From Pseudoduganella albidiflava (lineage in GTDB: Bacteria; Pseudomonadota; Gammaproteobacteria; Burkholderiales; Burkholderiaceae_D), in assembly GCF_004322755.1 (NCBI RefSeq), contig NZ_CP036401.1:124001-188000 (forward strand): a stretch of 64,000 nucleotides of DNA, in the 5' to 3' direction. Position numbers and translations under genes: made by a program. This document shows, piece after piece, positions 56,602 to 64,000 of the stretch; the first letter of the stretch is position 1, and every line of letters starts with the position of its first letter. Under the pieces are notes generated by a model. The model had not been told where the DNA came from, did no database searches, and saw only the letters and a list, made by a program, of their open reading frames with translations.

Positions 56602-57183
56602 ATGCAAGACCAGGAAAACCAGGCCAGCCAGAATCCCGAGGACGTGCAGCAGGCAGCCCAGGCGCAGCAACAGGCTCCGCAGCAGCCTTCGCAGCAGCAG
56701 GCTCCTTCCGAGTCCGCAGCCAATCCTAGCCTGGAAGAGCAGCTGTCCGCCACGGAAGCCAAGCTGGCCGAAATGCACGACGCCTTCATGCGCGCCAAGG
56801 CCGAAGCCGACAATATCCGCCGCCGCGCCCAGGAAGACGTGGCCAAGGCCCACAAGTTCGCCGTGGAGAGCTTTGCCGAGGCACTGCTGCCGGTGAAGGA
56901 CAGCCTGGAGATGGCGCTGAAAGTGGAAACGCCATCCGTCGAGTCGCTGAAGGAGGGCGTGGAAATGACGCTGAAGCAGCTGACCTCCGCGTTTGAACGC
57001 AACAAGCTGCTCGAAGTCGTGCCTGCCGCGGGCGACAAGCTGGACCCGAACCGCCACCAGGCCGTCGCCATGGTGCCCGCCGAGCAGGAAGCCAATACCG
57101 TCGTTGCTGTACTGCAAAAGGGTTACACGATCGCGGATCGCCTGCTGCGGCCCGCCATCGTCACGGCTGCCCAGCCGAAGTGA
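56602..57183 (+). CDS. grpE: Nucleotide exchange factor GrpE
   Basis: 193 aa from ATG 56602 with AGGAG nearby; an in-frame GTG/ATG upstream lacks support. A Gln-rich N-terminal tail (about 1-40), a coiled coil ([31 protein letters not shown]), the core [18 protein letters not shown] and the C-terminal beta-wing [11 protein letters not shown]... [10 protein letters not shown]. It releases ADP from DnaK. Near CIRCE-like and sigma-32-like sites. Confidence 0.95.
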   Translation: MQDQENQASQNPEDVQQAAQAQQQAPQQPSQQQAPSESAANPSLEEQLSATEAKLAEMHDAFMRAKAEADNIRRRAQEDVAKAHKFAVESFAEALLPVKDSLEMALKVETPSVESLKEGVEMTLKQLTSAFERNKLLEVVPAAGDKLDPNRHQAVAMVPAEQEANTVVAVLQKGYTIADRLLRPAIVTAAQPK

Positions 57184-57192
57184 TCGCAAGCA

Positions 57193-57222
57193 CTTGAAAA
57201 GTAAGAAGCTTTTCCGCATATA
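57193..57222 (+). promoter_or_regulatory. Sigma-32-type heat-shock promoter of dnaK
   Basis: CTTGAAA (57193-57199), 14 bases, CCGCATATA (57214-57222), near the sigma-32 consensus. It sits between grpE and dnaK, so dnaK has its own start as well as read-through. Confidence 0.7.
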
Positions 57223-57264
57223 AGACTTATTCAGAAACTAATCCGTTACGAGGAAGAACAAACC

Positions 57265-59226
57265 ATGGGCAAAATGATCGGTATCGACCTGGGCACCACC
57301 AACTCCTGCGTCGCCATCATGGAAAATGGCCAGCCGAAGGTCATCGAGAACGCCGAAGGCGCGCGTACGACGCCTTCCATCATCGCTTACCAGGAAGATG
57401 GCGAGATCCTGGTCGGTGCGCCGGCCAAGCGCCAGGCGGTCACCAACCCGAAGAACACGCTGTTCGCCGTGAAGCGCCTGATCGGCCGCAAGTTCGACGA
57501 GAAGGAAGTGCAGAAGGACATCGGCCTGATGCCTTACTCGATCAACAAGGCCGACAACGGCGATGCCTGGATCAGCGTGCGCGACAAGAAACTGGCGCCG
57601 CCGCAGATCTCCGCGGAAGTACTGCGCAAGATGAAGAAGACCGCCGAGGATTACCTGGGCGAGGAAGTCACCGAAGCCGTGATCACCGTGCCGGCATACT
57701 TCAACGACTCGCAGCGCCAGGCCACCAAGGATGCCGGCCGCATCGCCGGCCTGGACGTGAAGCGCATCATCAACGAGCCGACCGCGGCCGCGCTGGCGTT
57801 CGGCCTGGACAAGACCGACAAGGGCGACCGCAAGATCGCCGTGTATGACCTGGGCGGCGGCACGTTCGACGTGTCGATCATCGAGATCGCCGACGTGGAT
57901 GGCGAGAAGCAGTTCGAAGTGCTGTCGACCAACGGCGACACGTTCCTGGGCGGCGAAGACTTCGACCAGCGCGTGATCGACTACATCATCGAAGAGTTCA
58001 AGAAGATCAACGGCCTGGACCTGAAGAAGGACCCGATCGCCCTGCAGCGCATCAAGGCTTCGGCCGAGCGCGCGAAGATCGAACTGTCGTCGTCGCAGCA
58101 GACCGAGATCAACGAGCCGTACATCGCCATGGCGAACGGCGCGCCGGTCCACCTGAACCTGAAGATCACCCGCGCCAAGCTGGAGTCGCTGGTCGAGGAA
58201 CTGATCGCCGCGACGATCGAGCCGTGCCGCACCGCCATCAAGGATGCCGGCGTGAAGGTCTCCGACATCGACGACATCATCCTGGTCGGCGGCATGACCC
58301 GTATGCCGAAGGTGCAGGAAAAAGTGAAGGAGTTCTTCGGCAAGGATCCGCGCAAGGACGTCAACCCGGATGAAGCCGTGGCCGTGGGTGCCGCGATCCA
58401 GGGCGCCGTGCTGTCGGGCGACCGCAAGGACCTGCTGCTGCTGGACGTGACCCCGCTGTCGCTGGGTATCGAAACGCTGGGCGGCGTGATGACGAAGATG
58501 ATCCACAAGAACACCACGATCCCGACCAAGTTCTCGCAAGTGTTCTCGACGGCCGACGACAACCAGCCTGCGGTGACCATCAAGATCTACCAGGGCGAGC
58601 GTGAAATCGCCGCCGGCAACAAGGCGCTGGGCGAGTTCAACCTGGAAGGCATCCCGCCGGCATCGCGCGGCACGCCGCAGATCGAAGTGACCTTCGACAT
58701 CGACGCCAACGGCATCCTGCACGTGGGCGCGAAAGACAAGGCCACCGGCAAGGAAAACAAGATCACCATCAAGGCCAACTCCGGTCTGTCGGAAGAGGAA
58801 ATCCAGAAGATGGTGAAGGACGCCGAGCTGAATGCCGAAGAAGACAAGAAAGTGAAGGAACTGGCCGAGTCGCGCAACCAGGCCGACGCGCTGGTGCACT
58901 CCACCAAGAAGTCGCTGACCGAATACGGCGACAAGCTGGGTGCCGACGAGAAGGCCAAGATCGAAGCGGCCATCACCGACCTGGAAGGCGAAATCAAGTC
59001 CGGCGACAAGGCGACCATCGACTCCAAGGTGGCTGCGCTGACCGAAGCCGCGCAGAAGCTGGGCGAGAAGATGTACGCCGACATGCAGGCGCAGCAGGCA
59101 GCAGCCGGCGGTGCGGACGCGGGCCAGCAGGCTCCGGGCGGCCAGCAGGGCGGCGGCGCGGACAACCGCGCGCAGCAGGATGACGTTGTCGACGCCGACT
59201 TCAAGGAAGTCAAAGACAACAAATAA
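57265..59226 (+). CDS. dnaK: Chaperone DnaK
   Basis: 653 aa, standard length. [54 protein letters not shown] and the C-terminal [15 protein letters not shown] are typical. ATPase domain to about 385, substrate domain after. It folds and protects proteins with DnaJ and GrpE. GAGGAAG precedes ATG. A terminator follows at 59286. Confidence 0.98.
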   Translation: MGKMIGIDLGTTNSCVAIMENGQPKVIENAEGARTTPSIIAYQEDGEILVGAPAKRQAVTNPKNTLFAVKRLIGRKFDEKEVQKDIGLMPYSINKADNGDAWISVRDKKLAPPQISAEVLRKMKKTAEDYLGEEVTEAVITVPAYFNDSQRQATKDAGRIAGLDVKRIINEPTAAALAFGLDKTDKGDRKIAVYDLGGGTFDVSIIEIADVDGEKQFEVLSTNGDTFLGGEDFDQRVIDYIIEEFKKINGLDLKKDPIALQRIKASAERAKIELSSSQQTEINEPYIAMANGAPVHLNLKITRAKLESLVEELIAATIEPCRTAIKDAGVKVSDIDDIILVGGMTRMPKVQEKVKEFFGKDPRKDVNPDEAVAVGAAIQGAVLSGDRKDLLLLDVTPLSLGIETLGGVMTKMIHKNTTIPTKFSQVFSTADDNQPAVTIKIYQGEREIAAGNKALGEFNLEGIPPASRGTPQIEVTFDIDANGILHVGAKDKATGKENKITIKANSGLSEEEIQKMVKDAELNAEEDKKVKELAESRNQADALVHSTKKSLTEYGDKLGADEKAKIEAAITDLEGEIKSGDKATIDSKVAALTEAAQKLGEKMYADMQAQQAAAGGADAGQQAPGGQQGGGADNRAQQDDVVDADFKEVKDNK

Positions 59227-59285
59227 GCCGGCGCGAGCTGTCAAGACCCGGCCGGGAACACGCCTGACGACGGCGTTCCCGGCCC

Positions 59286-59330
59286 CGCCGAGCGGAGCGG
59301 CCGTAGTACGGTGGCCCGCTCGGCGTTTTT
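59286..59330 (+). terminator. Rho-independent terminator after dnaK
   Basis: CGCCGAGCGG (59286-59295) pairs with CCGCTCGGCG (59316-59325), followed by TTTTT. It partly separates dnaK from dnaJ expression. Confidence 0.85.
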
Positions 59331-59465
59331 GCATAATCGGCAGGGTTTTGAGGTTGTTTCACAACGCCAACGTCGCAGTGGTCACTGGGCGGTGGCGTCA
59401 GGTGGCGGTAACCCCGGCCGCCTGATACAGTCCCCCTTCTATTCAGTTCAGTTAGGTGCCTGCAT

Positions 59466-60590
59466 ATGGCAAAGCGTGATTTTTACGAGATTCTCGGCCT
59501 GGCAAAAAATGCCTCCGAAGAAGAGATCAAGAAGGCTTATCGCAAGCTTGCGATGAAGTACCACCCGGATCGCAACCCGGACAACAAAGAGGCGGAAGAG
59601 AAGTTCAAGGAAGTCAAGGAAGCCTACGAGATGCTGACCAATCCGGAAAAGCGCGAGGCGTATGACCGCTATGGTCACGCCGGCGTGGATCCGAACATGG
59701 GCGGTGGCGGCTTCGGCGGTGCCGGCGGCTTCGGCGATGCGTTCGGCGACATCTTCGGCGACATCTTCGGCGGCGGTGGCGGCCGGCGCGGCGGCGGACC
59801 CCAGGTCTACCGCGGCGCGGACCTGCGCTACAACCTCGAGATCACGCTGGAGCAGGCCGCGCACGGCTTCGACACGACGATCCGCGTGCCGGCATGGGAC
59901 AAATGCGATTCCTGCCACGGCTCGGGCGCCAAGCCGGGTACGTCGCCGGTCACCTGCTCCACGTGCGGCGGCCACGGCCAGGTGCGCATGCAGCAGGGCT
60001 TCTTCAGCATCCAGCAAACCTGCCCGAAGTGCCACGGTACCGGCAAGATCATCCCGGAACCGTGCCCCACGTGCTCGGGCGCCGGCCGCATCAAGCGCAA
60101 CAAGACGCTGGAAGTGAAGATCCCGGCGGGCATCGACAACGGCATGCGCATCCGCTCGTCCGGCAACGGCGAACCGGGTACCAATGGCGGGCCGCCGGGC
60201 GACCTCTATGTGGAAATCCACATCAAGGCGCACGCGGTGTTCCAGCGTGAAGGCGACGACCTGCACTGCGAAATGCCGATCTCGTTCGCCAAGGCGGCAT
60301 TGGGTGGCGAAATCGAAGTGCCCACGCTGTCCGGCAAGGTGTCGTTCACCGTTCCCGAAGGTACACAGTCCGGCAAGACCTTCCGCCTGAAGGGCAAGGG
60401 CGTGAAGGGCGTGCGTTCCGGCTATCCGGGCGACCTGTTCTGCCACGTGGCCGTGGAAACGCCGGTCAAGCTGACCGACAAGCAGAAGGAACTGCTGCGC
60501 GAGTTCGAACGCGCCACGACCGAGGGCGGCTCGAAGCACAGCCCGCAATCGAAGACGTGGATGGACAAGGTCAAGGACTTCTTCGAATAA
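59466..60590 (+). CDS. dnaJ: Chaperone DnaJ
   Basis: 374 aa. J domain with YHPDRNPDN, the Gly/Phe-rich linker ([21 protein letters not shown]), four zinc repeats ([32 protein letters not shown]) and a C-terminal substrate domain. Co-chaperone of DnaK. It lies 239 bases after dnaK, behind a terminator, so it may have its own promoter or rely on read-through. Confidence 0.98.
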   Translation: MAKRDFYEILGLAKNASEEEIKKAYRKLAMKYHPDRNPDNKEAEEKFKEVKEAYEMLTNPEKREAYDRYGHAGVDPNMGGGGFGGAGGFGDAFGDIFGDIFGGGGGRRGGGPQVYRGADLRYNLEITLEQAAHGFDTTIRVPAWDKCDSCHGSGAKPGTSPVTCSTCGGHGQVRMQQGFFSIQQTCPKCHGTGKIIPEPCPTCSGAGRIKRNKTLEVKIPAGIDNGMRIRSSGNGEPGTNGGPPGDLYVEIHIKAHAVFQREGDDLHCEMPISFAKAALGGEIEVPTLSGKVSFTVPEGTQSGKTFRLKGKGVKGVRSGYPGDLFCHVAVETPVKLTDKQKELLREFERATTEGGSKHSPQSKTWMDKVKDFFE

Positions 60591-60747
60591 GGCTGTCGAT
60601 GCGGGCGGAAGCCCGTATCGAGTGACCGCTACCAAAAAAGTACGTTCGGCCGACCGGGCATTAATCGGGTAAACTGGCATTTGTATCTACGGCCGCCGCG
60701 TTGTGAGGCCTGCAACCGGCGGCCTTGTCACGTCTGAAAGGAGCATC

Positions 60748-61416
60748 ATGAACGATACCAAGCCCTCCGACCTGCGGGAACTGCTGAACAACAACCGCCG
60801 CTGGGCCGATTCGATGGTCGCGCGCGACCCGGAATTCTTCCAGCGCCTGGCCAACCAGGCTTCTCCCGAATACCTGTGGATCGGCTGTTCCGACAGCCGC
60901 GTTCCCGCCAATGAACTGCTTGGCCTGCTGCCGGGCGATGTGTTCGTGCACCGTAACATCGCCAACGTCGTCGTCCACTCCGACCTGAACTGCCTCTCCG
61001 TGCTGCAGTTCGCGATCGAAGTGCTGAAGGTAAAGCACGTGATCATCGTGGGCCACTACGGCTGCAAGGGCGTGCACGCCGCGCTGACCGGCGCCCGCGT
61101 GGGCCTGGTCGACAACTGGCTGCGCCACGTGGCGGACGTGAGCCAGAAGCATGAACGCTACCTCGGCACCGTGCTCGACGAACGCGTGCGCAGCGAAAAG
61201 CTGGTGGAGCTGAACGTGGTCGAGCAGGTCGTCAACGTCAGTTCCACCACCATCCTGCGCGACGCGTGGGACCGCGGCCAGCAAGTGACCGTGCATGGCT
61301 GGGTCTACGGCATCAACGACGGCCACCTGCACGACCTGGGCATGACGATCACGCAATTCTCCGAACTGCAGGAGAAGCTGAAAGACCGGCTGTCCAACAA
61401 CTACAGCGCCGCGTAA
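60748..61416 (+). CDS. can: Beta-class carbonic anhydrase
   Basis: 222 aa from ATG 60748 with AAAGGAG. Zinc ligands: Cys and Asp in WIGCSDSRVPAN, His and Cys in VGHYGCKGVHAAL; RNIANVVVHSDLNCLSVLQFAIEVL and the C-terminal VYGINDGHLHDLG are conserved. It interconverts CO2 and bicarbonate. The frame extends upstream but without a start signal. Confidence 0.95.
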   Translation: MNDTKPSDLRELLNNNRRWADSMVARDPEFFQRLANQASPEYLWIGCSDSRVPANELLGLLPGDVFVHRNIANVVVHSDLNCLSVLQFAIEVLKVKHVIIVGHYGCKGVHAALTGARVGLVDNWLRHVADVSQKHERYLGTVLDERVRSEKLVELNVVEQVVNVSSTTILRDAWDRGQQVTVHGWVYGINDGHLHDLGMTITQFSELQEKLKDRLSNNYSAA

Positions 61417-61450
61417 CGCGCCGCAAAGCAGAAGCTCAAATCAGGGACTG

Positions 61451-61690
61451 TCCGTAACGCCGCTTAGATAAGCCCCCCAAGAGCAAATTCCGGGGTCAGG
61501 AAGGAATGCCGGCCTGCATGCCAGCACCGTTCCGCAGGCGCGAAGCATGCTTCGCGAAACCCCTGCTTCACCCCGCCGGGGCGTAGCCGGGGTTTCAAGG
61601 AGCATCGCTCCTTGCCGGCGTAGCGGTACTGGCCTACCAGCCAGTACTCCACCCTGACCCCAGCCCTTGCTGCTGGGGTGAATGCATGCG
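61451..61690. repeat. Dispersed palindromic element, copy 3, split by an insert
   Basis: Opposite orientation to copies 1 and 2. The left part has TAACGCCGCTTAGATAAG and ends with CCGGGGTCAG (61490-61499); the right part resumes with CTGACCCCAGCCCTTG (from 61654) and GGGGTGAATGCAT. About 154 bases lie where the other copies have the middle of the central palindrome. This insert contains perfect or near-perfect palindromes at 61539-61556, 61597-61613 and 61627-61646. Confidence 0.82.
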
Positions 61691-61798
61691 ATTCAACTGC
61701 ACATTCCAGCATATAGGCCACCACCGAATTGGTGCTCTGAACCGCGCCTGACCCGCTTTTTGCCACGCCCGTACGGTGTCCTGAACAGGACTTCGGTA

Positions 61799-61818
61799 TA
61801 CTGTATATCTGTACAGTT
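61799..61818. promoter_or_regulatory. LexA (SOS) box
   Basis: TACTGTATATCTGTACAGTT, containing CTGT-N8-ACAG, 12 bases before the radical SAM start codon. It closely follows the gamma/beta-proteobacterial LexA consensus. Confidence 0.85.
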
Positions 61819-61829
61819 GGGTGCCGAAC

Positions 61830-63059
61830 ATGGAGCTGAACGACAAACTTGAAATCCTGGCCGATGCGGCGAAATACGATGCATCGTGCGCCAGCAGTGG
61901 CGCGCCGAAGCGTTCGTCGGAGGGCAAGGATGGCCTGGGTGCCACCAACGGCATGGGCATCTGCCACAGCTATACGCCGGACGGCCGCTGCGTATCGCTG
62001 CTGAAGATCCTGCTGACCAATTTCTGCGTCTACGATTGCCAGTACTGCGTCAACCGCCGCACGTCGAACGTGCCGCGCGCCCGCTTCACCGTGCAGGAAG
62101 TGGTCAAGCTCACCGTCGACTTCTACCTGCGCAATTACATCGACGGCCTGTTCCTCAGCTCCGGCATCATCCAGTCCGCCGACTACACGATGGAACAGCT
62201 GGTCGCCGTCGCGCGCGAGCTGCGTGAAGTGCACCAGTTTCGCGGCTACATCCACCTGAAGACGATTCCCGATGCCGACCCGGCGCTGATCGAGGCGGCC
62301 GGCCGCTATGCCGACCGGCTGTCCGTCAACATCGAACTGCCCACGCAGGACAGCGTGCAGAAACTGGCGCCCGAGAAGAACGTCCACACCATCAAGCTGG
62401 CGATGGGTAATATCCGCCTGAAGCTGGACGAGAAGGAAGCGGAGCCGCGGTCGCCGACCTTCGCGCCGGCGGGGCAGAGCACGCAGATGATCGTGGGCGC
62501 CGATGCGAGCGACGATGCACGCATCCTTACCACGGCGGAAACGCTGTACGGCAGCTACAAGCTCAAGCGTGTCTACTACAGCGCCTTCAGCCCGATTCCG
62601 GAAAGCCCGAAGAGCGTGCCGCTGGCACCGCCGCCGCTGCTGCGCGAGCACCGGCTGTACCAGGCGGACTTCCTGCTGCGCAGCTACGGCTTCCAGGCGA
62701 AGGAACTGCTGCCCGCATCGGGCAACCTGTCGCTCGACATCGACCCGAAGCTGGCCTGGGCACTGGCGCACCGCGAACACTTCCCGATGGACCTGAACCG
62801 CGCCGAGCCACAGATGATCGCGCGCATCCCCGGCATCGGCATCCGCAACGCGCAGCGCATCGTCGAGCTGCGCCGCATGAGGCAAGTGCGCTGGGCCGAC
62901 CTTGCGCGCCTGCGCTGCAGCATGAAGAAAGTGGCGCCATTCATCGTCACCGCCGACTACCGGCCGGCGCGCGATACCACGTCGTCCGATACGCTGCGCC
63001 GGGCCATGGCCGACGTGCCGCAGCAGATGGCATTGTTCCCGGAACTGCAGGCCGCATGA
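61830..63059 (+). CDS. Putative DNA modification/repair radical SAM protein
   Basis: 409 aa from ATG 61830 (GTG 61821 is possible). The CxxxCxxC cluster is NFCVYDCQYCVNRR, preceded by TNGMGICHSYTPDGRCVSLLK, the form of the TIGR03916 radical SAM family. The C-terminal part carries a helix-hairpin-helix motif (ARIPGIGIRNAQRIVELRR), which binds DNA. Members are coded next to a DUF4130/uracil-DNA-glycosylase-like protein, as here. The LexA box shows DNA-damage control. The exact reaction is unknown. Confidence 0.9.
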   Translation: MELNDKLEILADAAKYDASCASSGAPKRSSEGKDGLGATNGMGICHSYTPDGRCVSLLKILLTNFCVYDCQYCVNRRTSNVPRARFTVQEVVKLTVDFYLRNYIDGLFLSSGIIQSADYTMEQLVAVARELREVHQFRGYIHLKTIPDADPALIEAAGRYADRLSVNIELPTQDSVQKLAPEKNVHTIKLAMGNIRLKLDEKEAEPRSPTFAPAGQSTQMIVGADASDDARILTTAETLYGSYKLKRVYYSAFSPIPESPKSVPLAPPPLLREHRLYQADFLLRSYGFQAKELLPASGNLSLDIDPKLAWALAHREHFPMDLNRAEPQMIARIPGIGIRNAQRIVELRRMRQVRWADLARLRCSMKKVAPFIVTADYRPARDTTSSDTLRRAMADVPQQMALFPELQAA

Positions 63060-64000
63060 CAGGCGGCCAGGTGGATGTGGTGGCACGCGTGCTGTCCGGC
63101 CAGCCGGTGGTGGCCACCTCGTTCGGCGAATGGCGCGCCGCCGCGCGGGCCCTGATCGTGCGCCGCATTCCGCCCGAATACGTACAATGGGTCTTGCAGG
63201 AAGGCGGCGGAGACCTGCTGAGTGCAATGCCTCCCATGGCTGTAGGTGAGCTGGTGAACGACTCGGGCAGTAAGGCAATAGCCGAAGCAGCAAGTGAAGT
63301 AGCAAGTGAAGTAGCAGTCAATGAAGTGGCAGTTGAAGTAGCAGTTGAAGTGGCAGTAAATGAAGTGGCAGTAAATGAAGTGGCAGTAAATGAAGTGGCA
63401 GTTGATGTAGATGTAAATGAAGCAGCAGTTGAAGTCGCAGTAGAAGTTGCAGCACGTAGCAAGGCAGTAACCGAGTCGGCAGTTGAAGGTGCAATCGAAC
63501 CAGCAAGCAGTTTGGCAAGTAAGTTGGCCAGTGAGGAAACTCATAACCCCGATGAGCGATCGGACCCGCCGCCCCTGAATCTTCCAGCCGGTGCGCAGCC
63601 GCGTATCTCCCGCAGACTGATGGAGATGCTGCAAGGCGCCGCCTGCTATCGCGCCCACGACCGCTGGGCCTTCCTTTACCGCGTGCTGTGGCGCTGGCAC
63701 GCTGGCGAACACGAGGTCATATCGATGGCGGATGAAGACGGTGCACGCCTTGCCGGCATGGTCCGGGCCGTGCGGCATGAAGAACACGACATGCATGCCT
63801 ACCTGCGCTTTCGCGAGCGTCCCGAAGAAGCGGGCGCGCCGCGCTTCGTCGCGTGGTTCGAGCCCGCGCACGACGTGTTGCCCCAGGTGGCGCAGCACTT
63901 CGCGAAACGCATGGGCAAGACCAGCTGGATGATCGCCACGCCCGAGGCCACCGTGCTGTGGGATGGCGCCTCCCTGCATACCGGCGAGGCCCTGGCGCGC
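63056..64000 (+). CDS. DUF4130 / uracil-DNA-glycosylase-type protein, 3'-truncated by window edge
   Basis: The ATG at 63056 overlaps the stop of the radical SAM gene (ATGA). At least 315 codons are open to the window end. The N-terminal SFGEWRAAARALIVRRIPPEYVQWVLQ and, after a low-complexity insert, RRLMEMLQGAACYRAHDRWAFLYRVLWRW, HDMHAYLRFRER and FVAWFEPAHD match the DUF4130 (TIGR03915) domain; the glycosylase domain, if fused as usual, is past the edge. Residues about 63-165 are an insert made of VNEVA-type repeats. DNA repair partner of the preceding protein, same SOS unit. Confidence 0.85.
   Translation, partial: MTGGQVDVVARVLSGQPVVATSFGEWRAAARALIVRRIPPEYVQWVLQEGGGDLLSAMPPMAVGELVNDSGSKAIAEAASEVASEVAVNEVAVEVAVEVAVNEVAVNEVAVNEVAVDVDVNEAAVEVAVEVAARSKAVTESAVEGAIEPASSLASKLASEETHNPDERSDPPPLNLPAGAQPRISRRLMEMLQGAACYRAHDRWAFLYRVLWRWHAGEHEVISMADEDGARLAGMVRAVRHEEHDMHAYLRFRERPEEAGAPRFVAWFEPAHDVLPQVAQHFAKRMGKTSWMIATPEATVLWDGASLHTGEALAR
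63290..63470 (+). repeat. In-frame low-complexity repeat (15-bp unit) inside the DUF4130 gene
   Basis: GTAAATGAAGTGGCA and variants (GTTGAAGTAGCA) repeat over about 180 bases, encoding VNEVA/VEVA units. The codons used (GTA, GAA, AAT, GCA) are AT-rich in an otherwise GC-rich gene. Confidence 0.92.

Noticed and set aside
57238..59334. 698-codon open frame on the minus strand opposite dnaK
   Set aside because: It is a well-known type of antisense shadow of dnaK; no independent support.

Overview
The window is about 64 kb of GC-rich DNA from a beta-proteobacterium, most likely Oxalobacteraceae (Massilia / Duganella / Pseudoduganella type). This is inferred from the housekeeping gene order (nadK-recN-hemH-grpE-dnaK-dnaJ and pcm-rhodanese-tolC), the many TonB-dependent receptors and a LacI-controlled glycan cluster. 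No species call is possible from the sequence alone.

Region 1 (1-13.2 kb) is an accessory island linked to type VI secretion. A DUF2169 adaptor (cut by the window edge) precedes a 1692-aa PAAR-like/RHS polymorphic toxin with a C-terminal AHH (HNH-superfamily) nuclease and its Imm11-type immunity gene. Downstream is an AT-rich array of orphan immunity-like genes: a second Imm11, a two-domain and a one-domain VOC-fold protein, and three unrecognised proteins. They are separated by broken rhs fragments. Four of the five fragments come from the same ~350-bp segment of the intact rhs gene (about 2236-2600), which lies at the DUF6531 end and not at the toxin end. An IS5-type remnant lies at the first junction. 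I regard this fragment-plus-immunity array as the most unusual system in the window. Farther on, DUF1963-like and SUKH (SMI1/KNR4) genes (17.8-19 kb) extend the immunity theme.

Region 2 (13.2-31.5 kb) is mixed chromosomal content: a large TonB receptor divergent from a TetR regulator; a membrane protein that shares a 16-bp palindromic operator with the TetR gene; tRNA-Gly(CCC); a DUF2946-like protein plus ZnuD-like receptor pair; DUF2971, DUF3606 and HIRAN-like proteins; a GAF histidine kinase; trmB; a DMT exporter with a divergent AraC regulator; recQ; and uppP.

Region 3 (31.5-42.3 kb) is a carbohydrate utilisation locus. A TonB receptor and a GH105 unsaturated-uronyl hydrolase face a GH2 (beta-glucuronidase-like), GH3, glucarate dehydratase and LacI-regulator operon across a 518-bp intergenic region carrying several palindromes of LacI type. 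Together they suggest import and breakdown of a glucuronic-acid-containing glycan.

Region 4 (42.3-64 kb) is mostly core: YkgJ, DUF445, DUF2158, a TetR gene with a readable promoter and operator, pcm, rhodanese, TolC, glyoxalase I, a lipoprotein, a sorbosone-dehydrogenase-like protein, DUF3667, nadK, recN, hemH, the grpE-dnaK-dnaJ heat-shock set (CIRCE-like site and sigma-32-like promoters), a beta-carbonic anhydrase, and a LexA-box-controlled radical SAM / DUF4130-UDG pair that runs off the end.

Two genome-scale patterns cut across the regions. One is a ~175-bp palindromic dispersed repeat (about 26916, 47570 and 61451, the last split by a palindrome-rich insert). The other is a series of degenerate short tandem arrays with periods of about 7/14, 9, 12 and 15 bp, placed at gene ends or inside genes.
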